The notes beneath the pieces were generated by a model. The model saw nothing but the letters and a program-made list of their open reading frames with translations. It had not been told where the DNA came from and made no database searches. 64,000 bases of DNA, taken from the NCBI GenBank assembly GCA_016788885.1, contig JAEURX010000025.1, positions 62,001 to 126,000 of the forward strand, in the 5' to 3' direction. Source of the DNA: Nitrospira sp. (GTDB taxonomy: Bacteria; Nitrospirota; Nitrospiria; Nitrospirales; Nitrospiraceae). Of this stretch, positions 1-8,646 are shown piece after piece. Positions within the stretch are counted from its first letter, which is position 1. The number at the start of each line of letters is the position of its first letter. The translations under genes and the position numbers were made by a program.

Positions 1-2
1 TA

Positions 3-1388
3 GGCGTGATGTATACCGACTTCACCGAGATTCGCGCCGGCGCCATGTTGCAGGCCAACGGCGGCTACTTGATCCTGCAGGCCCTGGATCTCCTTCCCCA
101 GCCATTCTCCTGGGAGGCGCTCAAACGTGTCATCAAAACCGGAGCCGTCACCATCGAGGACCCGGCGGAATTCTACGGCTTCGCCACCGCTGGCCTGCGA
201 CCTGAACCGATTCCGGTCTCGGTCAAGGTCATCCTGGTCGGCACAGCGGGCATCTACCATCTGCTCCAGACCTACGAGGAAGACTTTCCCAAGCTGTTCA
301 AAGTGAAGGCCGACTTCGACGTCGAAGTCCCACATGACGAACGGCAGGAGCGGCAGTATGCACGGTTCGTGGCGAAACTCTGCCGCGAGGAAGCGTTGCC
401 CCCCTTCGGCGCCGACGCCGTGGCGGAAGTCATTCGTCAAAGTTTCCGGTTTGCCGACCGGCATGACCGCCTGTCCCTCAGGTTCAGCCTCGTGAGCGAC
501 CTGATACGCGAAGCGGGCTATTGGGCCAGGAAAGACAGCCACTCCTTCGTGACGCGGGCGGATGTGGAGTCGGCTCTGGCGCACCAGCGCCGCCGAGCCG
601 ATCTGCCCGAGCAGTGGATTCAGGATGAGATCAAGGAAGGCACCCTGATGGTGGATCTCCAGGGCGAGGTCGTCGGCCAGGTCAACGGGTTGTCCGTCTA
701 CCAGCTGGGCGACTATTCATTCGGCCGGCCCACCAGGATCACCGCCCGCACGTATGTGGGCACGAAAGGGGTCATCGACATCCAGCGCGAGGTCGAACTG
801 GCCGGACATATTCATAGTAAAGGCGTCCTGACGCTGGCCGGATTTCTGGCGGGAACATTCGCCGGGCTGCAACCCTTCGCGCTGAGCGCCACCCTGACGT
901 TCGAACAGACCTACTCCGAGATCGAAGGCGACAGCGCCGCCGTCGCCGAATTGACTGCGGTGCTCTCAAGTCTGGCAACCCTCCCCGTTCGCCAGTCCCT
1001 AGCCGTCACCGGCTCGGTGAACCAACTCGGAGAAATTCAGCCCATCGGCGGCGTCAATGAAAAGATCGAAGGCTTCTTTGAATCGTGCAAGCGGCGCGGG
1101 TTGACCGGTACGCAGGGCGTCGTCATTCCGGCACGGAACACGAAACACCTGGCGCTGAATCGGGAAGTGGTCGCGGCAGTGGAAGAGGGGACGTTCGCCG
1201 TCTATGGCGTCGATACGATCGAGCAGGCGCTTGAACTCCTCATTGGGGTCCGGGCTGGAGAACGGGGACCGGATGGCACCTACCCGCCCGAGAGCATCTA
1301 CGGCCGCACCGCCGCACGATTAGAAGAGCTCGCACAGATCGTCGCCAGCTGGGGAGAGGCGGAGGAGCATGCCCAGGTCAACGATTAG
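3..1388 (+). CDS. Lon-like ATP-dependent protease, C-terminal part (truncated by window edge)
   Basis: The reading frame is open to the left edge, so this is a fragment; full-length AAA_32/LonB-like proteases are about 800 residues and 460 are visible here. The first ~110 residues are the end of the AAA+ ATPase (ANGGYLIL is the Walker B region). A helical lid follows at ~110-205. Residues ~215-430 are the S16 protease domain, with catalytic Ser310 in EGDSAAVAEL and Lys353 in GGVNEKIEGF, so the Ser-Lys dyad is intact. In the family this is a cytoplasmic processive protease for damaged or regulatory proteins. It is followed on the same strand by FmdB and cytochrome c genes 65 and 244 bases downstream, with no clear terminator between. 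The methionines at 6 and 9 are internal codons, not the real start. Confidence 0.9.
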   Translation, partial: GVMYTDFTEIRAGAMLQANGGYLILQALDLLPQPFSWEALKRVIKTGAVTIEDPAEFYGFATAGLRPEPIPVSVKVILVGTAGIYHLLQTYEEDFPKLFKVKADFDVEVPHDERQERQYARFVAKLCREEALPPFGADAVAEVIRQSFRFADRHDRLSLRFSLVSDLIREAGYWARKDSHSFVTRADVESALAHQRRRADLPEQWIQDEIKEGTLMVDLQGEVVGQVNGLSVYQLGDYSFGRPTRITARTYVGTKGVIDIQREVELAGHIHSKGVLTLAGFLAGTFAGLQPFALSATLTFEQTYSEIEGDSAAVAELTAVLSSLATLPVRQSLAVTGSVNQLGEIQPIGGVNEKIEGFFESCKRRGLTGTQGVVIPARNTKHLALNREVVAAVEEGTFAVYGVDTIEQALELLIGVRAGERGPDGTYPPESIYGRTAARLEELAQIVASWGEAEEHAQVND

Positions 1389-1453
1389 CAGGGGTGCCGC
1401 CGGCGTATCGGTGAATGAGTCAGGTGACCGATCATCGTTCGAACGAGGGTCCC

Positions 1454-1618
1454 ATGCCCATGTATGATTATACCTGCCTGGACTGCGGGAAAGAGTCGCT
1501 CATCGTAGTGACGTTGAAGCAGCATGAGAAGGGCGAGGTGCAATGTCCGGCCTGCGGCAGCACCAAACTCCAGCAGCACTTCTCATCCTTCATCGCCCAC
1601 ACGACGAAGAAAAGCTGA
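1454..1618 (+). CDS. FmdB-family zinc-ribbon protein
   Basis: A 54-residue protein opening MPMYDYTCLDCG, the typical start of FmdB/CxxC_CxxC_SSSS regulatory proteins. It has two Cys pairs, CLDC and CPAC, spaced as a zinc ribbon. I chose the ATG at 1454 over the longer frame from 1415 because FmdB proteins begin with this motif and a GAGGG ribosome-binding site lies at 1445-1449; ATG 1460 is also possible. The family is small and cytoplasmic and its role is poorly defined (named for a putative regulator of formamidase). It ends 14 bases before the cytochrome c gene, so the two are probably co-transcribed. Confidence 0.8.
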   Translation: MPMYDYTCLDCGKESLIVVTLKQHEKGEVQCPACGSTKLQQHFSSFIAHTTKKS

Positions 1619-1632
1619 GAAGCAGGAGCCCT

Positions 1633-2016
1633 ATGTCTCTCGTCATCACCAGTCAGGTTCGCGGACTGTTGTTCGCCGGCTCCGTCGGTGTCATCCTCGC
1701 CGCGCTCGTCGGCCCAGCCCCTGCGCAAGACTTTTCACCGGACGTCACCAGAGGGAAGGCCGTCTATGACCGTCACTGCCTCACCTGTCATGGCGCAGGC
1801 GGGTGGGGCGACGGCCCCGATGCCGCCGCATTGAGAGTTCCGCCGGCCAATTTTCACCGGTTCAAATCCTTCCTCAAGTCGGACGAGGAGCTGCTCCGGA
1901 CCATCGAGCACGGCATCGTGTTCAGCCCGATGCATTCCTGGCAGGGACAGTTGACGGAGACCGAAAGACAAGACGCACTCGCCTATATCCGGCTGCTCGT
2001 GCAACAGGGACAATAA
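1633..2016 (+). CDS. Periplasmic monohaem cytochrome c
   Basis: A 127-residue exported class I cytochrome c. The signal peptide runs from MSLVITSQ through a hydrophobic core and probably ends near residue 31 (APAQ). The haem site is Cys49-Cys52-His53 (CLTCH), and a likely axial Met lies in FSPMHSW. The ATG at 1633 has a CAGGAG ribosome-binding site at 1623-1628; the longer frame from 1543 overlaps fmdB and lacks a signal. It closely resembles the protein at 48807-49169 (same CxxCH, R/VPPANF, GIVFSPMH/GALFSPMH and DALAYIR/DVLAYIR segments), so the two are paralogues. It probably carries electrons between periplasmic donors and terminal oxidases; the partner is unknown. Confidence 0.88.
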   Translation: MSLVITSQVRGLLFAGSVGVILAALVGPAPAQDFSPDVTRGKAVYDRHCLTCHGAGGWGDGPDAAALRVPPANFHRFKSFLKSDEELLRTIEHGIVFSPMHSWQGQLTETERQDALAYIRLLVQQGQ

Positions 2017-2049
2017 CGGATCGGGAACACCGACCTCGCAAAGGGCGCC

Positions 2050-2631
2050 ATGAATTACCTTCGACCCGGCGATGCGCTGCTCGTGGTGGACGTGCAGAAC
2101 GATTTCTTGCCAGGGGGCACACTCGCAGTACCGAACAGCCAGGAGGTCATCACCGCCCTGCGACGCTATCTCGACGTCTTTGTGGAAGCGAGTGCACCCG
2201 TGTTTGCAACACGCGACTGGCATCCGGCCAACCACTGTTCCTTCCATGCCCAGGGAGGACCGTGGCCGGCACATTGCATCGCACAGACCCACGGTGCCGA
2301 ATTTCCCTCATCACTCCACCTGCCGCCTGCGTCCATCGTCATCTCCAAAGGTACCGACCCCGCACGCGAAGCCTATTCCGGATTCCAAGGCACGTCGCTG
2401 CATGATCATCTCCAGGCCGCCGGCATTGCCAGACTGTTCGTCGGAGGCCTGGCGACGGACTATTGCGTCCTTCACACCGTGAAGGACGCCTGTCGACTCA
2501 ACTATGCGGTCTACTTGCTCATCGACGCCATACGTGCCGTGAACGTCCTCCCGGACGACGGACCGCGCGCCGAAGAATCGATGGTGTCAGCCGGAGCAAT
2601 CCCACTCTGTTGGGAGCAACTGGTCGCATGA
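2050..2631 (+). CDS. pncA: Nicotinamidase
   Basis: Cysteine hydrolase of the isochorismatase-like fold that converts nicotinamide to nicotinate in NAD salvage. The 193 residues carry the full triad Asp14 (VVDVQNDF), Lys100 (ISKGTD) and Cys139 (ATDYCV). They also carry the metal ligands Asp56 and His58 (RDWHPANH) and His81 (THGAEF). Length matches the family (~190-215). The stop codon overlaps the start of pncB by 4 bases (ATGA at 2628-2631), so the two consecutive salvage steps are translationally coupled. The function call is strong because both the residues and the neighbour agree. Confidence 0.95.
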   Translation: MNYLRPGDALLVVDVQNDFLPGGTLAVPNSQEVITALRRYLDVFVEASAPVFATRDWHPANHCSFHAQGGPWPAHCIAQTHGAEFPSSLHLPPASIVISKGTDPAREAYSGFQGTSLHDHLQAAGIARLFVGGLATDYCVLHTVKDACRLNYAVYLLIDAIRAVNVLPDDGPRAEESMVSAGAIPLCWEQLVA

Positions 2632-3962
2632 ACGCCACATCCGAGTCACTCCTCACCGACTTATACGAACTCACGATGGCGCAAGCCTACCTCGCCCAGA
2701 ACATGACAGACGACGCCGTCTTCGAATTTTTTGTCCGCAAACTGCCCTCCCACCGAAATTTCTTCATGGCAGCAGGCCTGGAGCAGGTCCTCACCTACCT
2801 GGATACGTTTCATTTCTCCGAACACGATCTCGATTGGCTCGAACGGACCGGCACCTTCACTCCGTCGACACTCGCCGCCCTCCACACCATGCGGTTCACC
2901 GGCGATGTGCATGCCATGCCGGAAGGCACGGTCTTTTTTCCCCACGAGCCGATTCTCCGCATCACCGCGCCTCTCCCGGAAGCGCAGCTCGTTGAAACGC
3001 GGGTGATGAATCTGCTGAATTTCCAGACCATGGTCGCCTCCAAAGCCTGCCGCTCTGTCCTGGTCGCCGAGGGGACGCCGCTGATCGATTTTGGCCTGCG
3101 CCGCGCCCATGGCGCGGAAGCGGGACTGCTTGCCGCCCGCGCGAGCTACCTCGCCGGATTCGCCGGTACGTCCAACGTCTTGGCCGGAGCGAGGTTCGGC
3201 ATTCCCACGTTCGGCACAATGGCCCATTCGTTTGTGCAGGCCCATCAGGAAGAAGCGGACGCGTTCCTGCACATTGCCCAGGCACACCCGCAACATGTGG
3301 TCCTCCTCATCGACACCTACGATACGGAAGCCGCGGCTGAAAAGGTGGTCGCCCTAGCATCCCGACTTCACAGTCAGGGCATTGCGATCCACGGAGTGCG
3401 GCTCGATAGCGGAGACTTGGCTGACCATGCCCGCAAGGTCCGGCACATTCTTGACCGTGGCGGTCTCGGCGACACCAAGATTCTGGTTAGCGGCAACCTC
3501 GATGAAGACCGTGTTCAGGCCTTGGTCCGGAGCGGTGCACCGATCGACCGGTTCGCGGTGGGCACCGCCATGACGACCTCGGCCGATGCGCCCTACCTGG
3601 ACTGCGCCTACAAACTGCAGGAATATGCCGGGAGAGCCTGCCGCAAGCGTTCTGAAGGCAAGTCGACCTGGCCCGGCAGAAAGCAGGTCTATCGCCGACT
3701 TGGGCAAGACGGACGACTGGACGGAGACACCATCACCGTCGAAGGCACGACGGAGCCAGGTCGGCCTCTGCTGCACCAGGTCATGCGGGCTGGATCTCGA
3801 GTGGCTCCGGATCCATCGATGGACACGATTCGCCAGCGCGCAGGATTGGCTTTGGCTGAACTTCCGGATACTCTACGCCGGTTGGATCAGACCGCATCGT
3901 ACGAAGTCCGGATTACCGAAGCCCTCACGGCATTGGCCCAGCAGGTCGACCGGCACACGTAA
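2628..3962 (+). CDS. pncB: Nicotinate phosphoribosyltransferase
   Basis: Converts nicotinate and PRPP to nicotinate mononucleotide, using the product of the upstream nicotinamidase. The 444-residue protein begins MNATSESLLTDLYELTMAQAY, typical for the family. It carries FGLRRAHG, LLIDTYDT, GVRLDSGDL and VSGNLDE, the phosphate- and PRPP-binding elements of type II phosphoribosyltransferases. The start at 2628 is set by the ATGA overlap with pncA; the longer frame from 2463 runs inside pncA. Together the two genes give a Preiss-Handler salvage route for NAD. The product is cytoplasmic. Confidence 0.95.
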   Translation: MNATSESLLTDLYELTMAQAYLAQNMTDDAVFEFFVRKLPSHRNFFMAAGLEQVLTYLDTFHFSEHDLDWLERTGTFTPSTLAALHTMRFTGDVHAMPEGTVFFPHEPILRITAPLPEAQLVETRVMNLLNFQTMVASKACRSVLVAEGTPLIDFGLRRAHGAEAGLLAARASYLAGFAGTSNVLAGARFGIPTFGTMAHSFVQAHQEEADAFLHIAQAHPQHVVLLIDTYDTEAAAEKVVALASRLHSQGIAIHGVRLDSGDLADHARKVRHILDRGGLGDTKILVSGNLDEDRVQALVRSGAPIDRFAVGTAMTTSADAPYLDCAYKLQEYAGRACRKRSEGKSTWPGRKQVYRRLGQDGRLDGDTITVEGTTEPGRPLLHQVMRAGSRVAPDPSMDTIRQRAGLALAELPDTLRRLDQTASYEVRITEALTALAQQVDRHT

Positions 3963-4028
3963 ACCGATCCACACAAGGCTGCCGCTGCAGCCCGACACGG
4001 CACTGATGTTCTTGAAGGAGGCGCTTGC

Positions 4029-5459
4029 ATGAACCAGCATTCCCTGTCCGTCACCCTCATCGCAGGTTGGGGGATCATCGCGTTATGCTCCATCACGGTT
4101 GATGCAGGGGCCGCGGCGAAGCCCGCGCCCAACACCACGTCGGCGCTCTCCTGTGAGAGCCCCTTCAAGCACCAGCGCCCGGCCGCCAAGCAGTTGGACA
4201 AGGTCCTGCAATTACATGCGCGCTGGCTTGAAGATCGTGAGTCCGCCGACGGCCGCCGCGCCAACCTTTGCCGCACCGACTTACGGCAACTTCGACTGGT
4301 GGGCGCCAACCTCGAACGCATCAATCTGGAAGGGGCGGTACTCAAAGGCACGAATCTGCGCACCGCGAGTCTGGTTCAAGCCCACCTGAAGGGCGCGGAC
4401 CTGTCCCAGGCAATGCTCGACGATGCCAACCTTGAGGGGGCAGACTTGCGCAAGGGCATACTGGTCAAAGCCCACCTCAACCGAGTGGCCGCCGACGAAG
4501 CCGCGTTGTACGGCGCGAACCTCCAAGGAGCGTTGCTCAAGGAAGCGCTCTTGGAACGGTCGCATTTTGAAGATGCCGATTTGCAACGGGCCGATCTGAG
4601 CGGCGCCACGCTGCTGGATGGCTACTTCTACGGAGCAAACCTGTCGAAAGCCAATCTGACGGACGCCGACCTGGCCGGCACGGATCTGCGCCGCACCAAC
4701 CTCCGGCAGGCCACACTGCGTCGCGCCAATCTCCAGGGAGCCCTGCTGGACAGCGCCGTCTTCGATGGTGCCTCGCTGGCGGAAGCCGATCTGGACAGCG
4801 CCTATTTGGACGATGCCTCCCTGGTGAAGGCGGACCTGCACGAAGCCAGCCTCCGTGGTGCAGACTTTCGGTATGCCCGGCTCGACGGCGCCAATCTGCA
4901 ACGGGCGAATCTCGAAAATGCGAATTTGGAAGGCGCGCGACTCTTCAAAGCCCGGCTCGACTCCGCCACGCTGACGATGACGGTCCTGTACAAGGCCAAC
5001 TTAGACTCCGCCAACCTGCATGGAGCCGGGCTTCACCATGCGGTGCTGATCGACACGCGGCTGTCGCATGCCGATCTCCGGAAAGCCGACCTCACGGAAA
5101 TCTATGCCCCAAAAGCCCATCTGCAACAGGCTCGGCTCAGTGAAGCCAACCTGGAACTAGCCAACCTTGTCGCAGCCGACTTGAGCCAGGCCGATCTGAG
5201 TCACACGGTCCTGGTTCAGACCAACCTGCGGGAAGCCACCCTTCGCGGAGCCAACCTCAGTGGCGCCGACTTGACGGGGGCCCAACTAGACAACGCCGAC
5301 TTGCAGCAGACGGATCTGCGCGGGGCCAATCTCAGCGGCGCGCTCGGACTAGTCCAGACGCAGCTCGACCAGGCCTGCCTGGACGAGACCACCAGAATTC
5401 CCTCGGGCCTGCAACAACCAAAGGCATGCCAATCACAGCGACAACGGCGGACATCGTGA
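4029..5459 (+). CDS. Exported pentapeptide-repeat protein
   Basis: A 476-residue protein with an N-terminal signal-like segment (hydrophobic residues ~8-27, Ala-rich cleavage region ~25-30). From ~residue 75 to ~455 it carries continuous A(D/N)LxxA pentapeptide repeats. Such repeats fold into a right-handed quadrilateral beta-helix. About 380 repeat residues is roughly 75 coils of five residues, or ~19 turns, much longer than the gyrase-protecting Qnr/MfpA proteins. The signal sequence places it outside the cytoplasm, so gyrase mimicry is unlikely; a structural or binding role in the envelope is more plausible. A GGAGG ribosome-binding site lies at 4017-4021. No function can be assigned from sequence. 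Confidence 0.85.
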   Translation: MNQHSLSVTLIAGWGIIALCSITVDAGAAAKPAPNTTSALSCESPFKHQRPAAKQLDKVLQLHARWLEDRESADGRRANLCRTDLRQLRLVGANLERINLEGAVLKGTNLRTASLVQAHLKGADLSQAMLDDANLEGADLRKGILVKAHLNRVAADEAALYGANLQGALLKEALLERSHFEDADLQRADLSGATLLDGYFYGANLSKANLTDADLAGTDLRRTNLRQATLRRANLQGALLDSAVFDGASLAEADLDSAYLDDASLVKADLHEASLRGADFRYARLDGANLQRANLENANLEGARLFKARLDSATLTMTVLYKANLDSANLHGAGLHHAVLIDTRLSHADLRKADLTEIYAPKAHLQQARLSEANLELANLVAADLSQADLSHTVLVQTNLREATLRGANLSGADLTGAQLDNADLQQTDLRGANLSGALGLVQTQLDQACLDETTRIPSGLQQPKACQSQRQRRTS

Positions 5460-5826
5460 TGTTGTGAGGAAACCCCTTTCCCGAGGATTCGGCGGCTTGG
5501 GCCTGCATGTGTGGTGTCGGCAGAGACCCCGCATCCTATTCGCCTATCATCCTTGCCTCTAGCAACGCCTCCTTCTTGTGCTCACAGGCCTACACCCGCT
5601 GACTGTGCGCATGCCCATCCACCTTGCGTCGCGATCCGCGCATGGCCCCTGTGCGTCTGAAATCCCGCTCGACATCAAACACATGGGACTACTCGCCGTA
5701 CCAGTCTCTCGTTCTTCGCCTTAGGGTTACGAACCTTCTGAACTAGGCACATCTCCAGGATCCTCAGAAGCGCGGGCGCGCAAAGATGAGTGTGACACAC
5801 ACCCTCAGGCGAGAAGGGAGGACACC
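5460..5826. other. Intergenic region without recognised gene
   Basis: 367 bases between the pentapeptide-repeat gene and the next start. The only long frames are on the minus strand and show no family features. A GGGAGGA ribosome-binding site sits at 5816-5822 for the downstream gene. I see no clear terminator hairpin with a T-tract. Confidence 0.5.
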
Positions 5827-6246
5827 ATGAAGAGACGACGAACCTACTGCCTCTCGGCCCTGCTGGCGTTATCCATGGTTTGGCCGACTGCTTCTCACGC
5901 TGATGCGCCGATCCCACATGAACCGGGAGATGAACGCCTGATCGCACAATCCTATGACTCTGTCGCGGGCTTCTTGTTTCGCGACTATTCACTGCGAGCG
6001 AACGGCCAGGTAGACTATCGTACGGCTCGCCACATTCTGAGCATTTCCTACGATGATCCGGCCTCGGACGAACCGGATGTGGCCTTGCATCCCCTGTTTT
6101 ATTGGTACGATCCCCATCAAGACGGACAATGGGAATTGTGGATCGATCGCGAAGAGGAAGGCCATCTCGTCGATATCACGCGGTATGACTGGGAGCAGGG
6201 AGAAGATTTGCTCACGCGTTACCCGAATCTGCAGCATCCCACATGA
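5827..6246 (+). CDS. Small exported protein of unknown function
   Basis: A 139-residue protein with a clear Sec signal: MKRRR, a hydrophobic core, and a cleavage region around ASHA-DAP (residues 22-26). The mature part is acidic and rich in Asp, Tyr and Trp (FYWYDPHQDGQWELWIDRE). Its polar-aromatic composition is that of a periplasmic domain. No Cys, haem or metal motif is visible. The start has a strong GGGAGGA ribosome-binding site. Family not recognised. Confidence 0.75.
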   Translation: MKRRRTYCLSALLALSMVWPTASHADAPIPHEPGDERLIAQSYDSVAGFLFRDYSLRANGQVDYRTARHILSISYDDPASDEPDVALHPLFYWYDPHQDGQWELWIDREEEGHLVDITRYDWEQGEDLLTRYPNLQHPT

Positions 6247-6330
6247 CAGCCCCGCCTCGCATTTCCTATAATTCGCACCGGGGGAAAGGACCCCCACCGG
6301 TTCGGCCGGCGCATCGATGCGCCGATTCAT

Positions 6331-7542
6331 ATGCACATATCTCCGGTTCATTCATTTCGCCGAATGCCCTCCGGCATTTGGGTCTTAGGGTTCGTCAGCC
6401 TGCTGATGGACATCTCCTCGGAAATGATCCACAGTCTGCTGCCGCTGTTCATGGTCACGACGCTCGGAGCCGGCACCGTCGCCGTCGGCATCGTGGAAGG
6501 GCTCGCCGAGTCCCTCGCACTCCTGGTCAAAATCTTTTCGGGCGTCCTCAGCGATTATGTGGGGCGGCGAAAACCGCTGGTCCTGTTCGGATATGGATTG
6601 AGCGCGTTGACCAAGCCGCTGTTCGCGTTGGCTCCGGACATCGGCAGCCTGTTGGCTGCGCGCGTACTGGACCGTGTCGGGAAGGGCATCCGCGGTGCGC
6701 CCCGCGACGCGCTCGTGGCCGACATCGCACCGCCCCATCTCCGAGGCGCGGCCTTCGGACTCCGCCAATCGCTCGATACCGTGGGGGCGATTCTCGGCCC
6801 GCTCCTGGCCGTGGGGTTGATGCTACTCTGGTCCGACGACTTCCGGTCGGTCTTTTGGGTGGCCGTCATTCCCGGCATCATGGCCGTGTTGCTCCTGTTG
6901 TTCGGTGTGCAGGAACCATCCACGGGCCGGTCATCTACTGGGACGAATCCCATCACCAAGACAAATCTCCTACAGCTGAAGCCGGCCTTCTGGTGGGTCG
7001 TCGGTATCGGATTCCTGTTCACGCTGGCGCGCTTCAGCGAAGCGTTTTTAGTGCTGCGCGCTCAACAGGGCGGCATCACCCTCGCCTTCATTCCCCTCGT
7101 CATGGTGGCCATGAATGTCGTCTACAGCGCCTCTGCCTACCCGTTCGGCCGACTGTCCGACCGGATGCGCCACGGATCATTGCTTACATACGGCCTGGTG
7201 GTGTTGATCGCCGCCGACCTGGTGCTTGCCACCACCGACCACTGGGGCGTCGTGCTCGGCGGCGTGGCGCTGTGGGGGATCCACATGGGGATGACGCAAG
7301 GGTTGCTCGCCACCATGGTGGCGGACACGGCGCCGGCGGATCTCCGCGGAACCGCTTATGGGTGTTTCAATCTGGCCTGCGGTCTGGCCATGCTGATCGC
7401 GAGCATACTGGCGGGGTACCTCTGGGACCGTCTCGGTGCAGCGTTCACGTTTTACGCGGGCGCCTGTTTCTGCGGCGTGACGATCATTGTGCTCCACTGC
7501 GCTCCTGCAGGAGCACAGCAACCGGCCCGCTCGCCTGCATGA
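6331..7542 (+). CDS. Major facilitator superfamily transporter
   Basis: 403 residues with about 12 predicted membrane helices. MFS signature A is in the loop after helix 2 (SGVLSDYVGRRKPLVLFGY) and is partly repeated in the second half (FGRLSDRMRHG). A second conserved stretch, RVLDRVGKGIRGAPRDALV, is typical of a large uncharacterised MFS group in bacteria. Inner-membrane secondary transporter; the substrate cannot be read from the sequence. The start at 6331 gives a normal N-terminus (MHISPVHSFRRMPSG); no strong ribosome-binding site is visible, and ATG 6364 is an alternative. It converges on the CBS gene at 7672-8106. Confidence 0.85.
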   Translation: MHISPVHSFRRMPSGIWVLGFVSLLMDISSEMIHSLLPLFMVTTLGAGTVAVGIVEGLAESLALLVKIFSGVLSDYVGRRKPLVLFGYGLSALTKPLFALAPDIGSLLAARVLDRVGKGIRGAPRDALVADIAPPHLRGAAFGLRQSLDTVGAILGPLLAVGLMLLWSDDFRSVFWVAVIPGIMAVLLLLFGVQEPSTGRSSTGTNPITKTNLLQLKPAFWWVVGIGFLFTLARFSEAFLVLRAQQGGITLAFIPLVMVAMNVVYSASAYPFGRLSDRMRHGSLLTYGLVVLIAADLVLATTDHWGVVLGGVALWGIHMGMTQGLLATMVADTAPADLRGTAYGCFNLACGLAMLIASILAGYLWDRLGAAFTFYAGACFCGVTIIVLHCAPAGAQQPARSPA

Positions 7543-7671
7543 GTCATGATGGTTCGTCACAACATCGTGAGATCACGGGGCACAAGGCACAGGCGCAACC
7601 GGAAGGGACCGAGTGGTGGGCATGCAGCAACGAATCCGGGATGACAGAGAAGCGGTGATGAATACAGGGGG

Positions 7672-8106
7672 CTAGGACCAATAGTCCGACGCCTTCATGT
7701 ACCCGTGCAGAAGATCCCGCCTTGCCACCAGTCCAACGAGTGTCTTCCCCCGCACCACCGGCAGGCGGGTCACATAGCGATCCTGGAACAGATTCGCGAC
7801 CTCTTCCAGTAGCATCTCCTCCCGCACCGTCAACGGTTGCGTCGTCATGATTTCCGACGCGAGCACTTTGTGCAAATCCCGCCCCTCGATCATTGCCTGC
7901 AGCAGGTCGTACTCGGTCACCAGCCCTACCAGGATGCCGTTATCCCCGACCACGGGCAATCCGCCGAAATTCTGCTTCGTCATGAGACGGCCGATGGTCA
8001 ACGCATCCGTACGAGGGGTACAGGTAAACAACGCATCTTGCATCAGTTGCCCCACGGTCAGCGTCTTCGGATCACAGGCTTGAGTCAACAGATCAATCCG
8101 CCGCAT
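7672..8106 (-). CDS. Two-CBS-domain protein
   Basis: A 144-residue cytoplasmic protein that is almost entirely one CBS pair (Bateman module). CBS1 has GQLMQDALFTCTP...GLVTEYDLL and CBS2 has ASEIMTTQPLTV...GLVARRDLL. Such stand-alone pairs bind adenine nucleotides or SAM and sense energy state. It is a close paralogue of the protein at 22773-23210, with the same length, the same CDPxxLxVxQxM start and the same RDL/V-GY-K-A-xYW end. It lies last in a three-gene minus-strand group (9189-7672). The partner enzyme or channel is not evident. Confidence 0.9.
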   Translation of the reverse strand: MRRIDLLTQACDPKTLTVGQLMQDALFTCTPRTDALTIGRLMTKQNFGGLPVVGDNGILVGLVTEYDLLQAMIEGRDLHKVLASEIMTTQPLTVREEMLLEEVANLFQDRYVTRLPVVRGKTLVGLVARRDLLHGYMKASDYWS

Positions 8107-8150
8107 ACGTCACCCTCTCTCCGCAACAGGCGGCCTTGCGCGCCGCATTC

Positions 8151-8615
8151 TTAGCGACGCCGCTTCACAGGAGGACGGAGCACCGCGCGGACCACATCGC
8201 GACGCGTCACGACGCCCAGAAACCGGTTGGCTTCATTCACCACCGGGACCGACAGCAGATCACTCTCCGTCAACACATGCACCAATGTCGCCAACGTGGT
8301 TTCCAGCCGCACCGAATAGGGGTTGGCACTCATCAACGCTTCCGCCGTCTGTGCCTTCCACGCGCGTCCTCCGTCGAGGGACGAGAGGAGATCGTGTTCA
8401 CTCACGATTCCCACCAGCTGCCGCGTCTTATCCACCACGGGAATCGCGCAGCCCTCTTTGACCAGGAGGGCCGCCACCTTGTCGCCGCTCATGCCGAGTC
8501 GCGCGGGCGACAGCCGCTTGTTCACGATATCCTTCACCGTCAATTGCTCCAACCCTGCGCCGACGCGCTTCTGAACAGCCGGTCGTCTCGCCGGGGCCTT
8601 GCGTGCCTGTCCCAT
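8151..8615 (-). CDS. CBS-domain protein
   Basis: 154 residues: a basic N-terminal tail (MGQARKAPARRPAVQKRV), then a CBS pair (TVKDIVNKRLSPARLGMSG...GIVSEHDLL and SANPYSVRLETT...GVVTRRDVV). The ATG at 8615 has a GGAGGG ribosome-binding site and is preferred over the longer frame to 8723, which runs into the upstream gene. Probably a nucleotide-responsive cytoplasmic regulator. The Lys/Arg-rich tail could contact nucleic acid or a membrane surface, which is inference only. It sits 31 bases after the exported protein gene and 44 bases before the next CBS gene. Confidence 0.85.
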   Translation of the reverse strand: MGQARKAPARRPAVQKRVGAGLEQLTVKDIVNKRLSPARLGMSGDKVAALLVKEGCAIPVVDKTRQLVGIVSEHDLLSSLDGGRAWKAQTAEALMSANPYSVRLETTLATLVHVLTESDLLSVPVVNEANRFLGVVTRRDVVRAVLRPPVKRRR

Positions 8616-8646
8616 GAACCCTCCTTGGCCGTCTGTGCCGTGGCTG

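Noticed and set aside
4281-4901. Minus-strand frame of 206 codons with repeated IGAVQ-like units
   Set aside because: The repeat is the antisense reading of the pentapeptide-repeat gene, not an independent protein.
6243-7658. Long plus-strand frame of 471 codons overlapping the MFS gene
   Set aside because: Arg/His/Pro-rich shadow of the MFS frame with no membrane pattern or family motif; the frame at 6331-7542 has clear MFS signatures.
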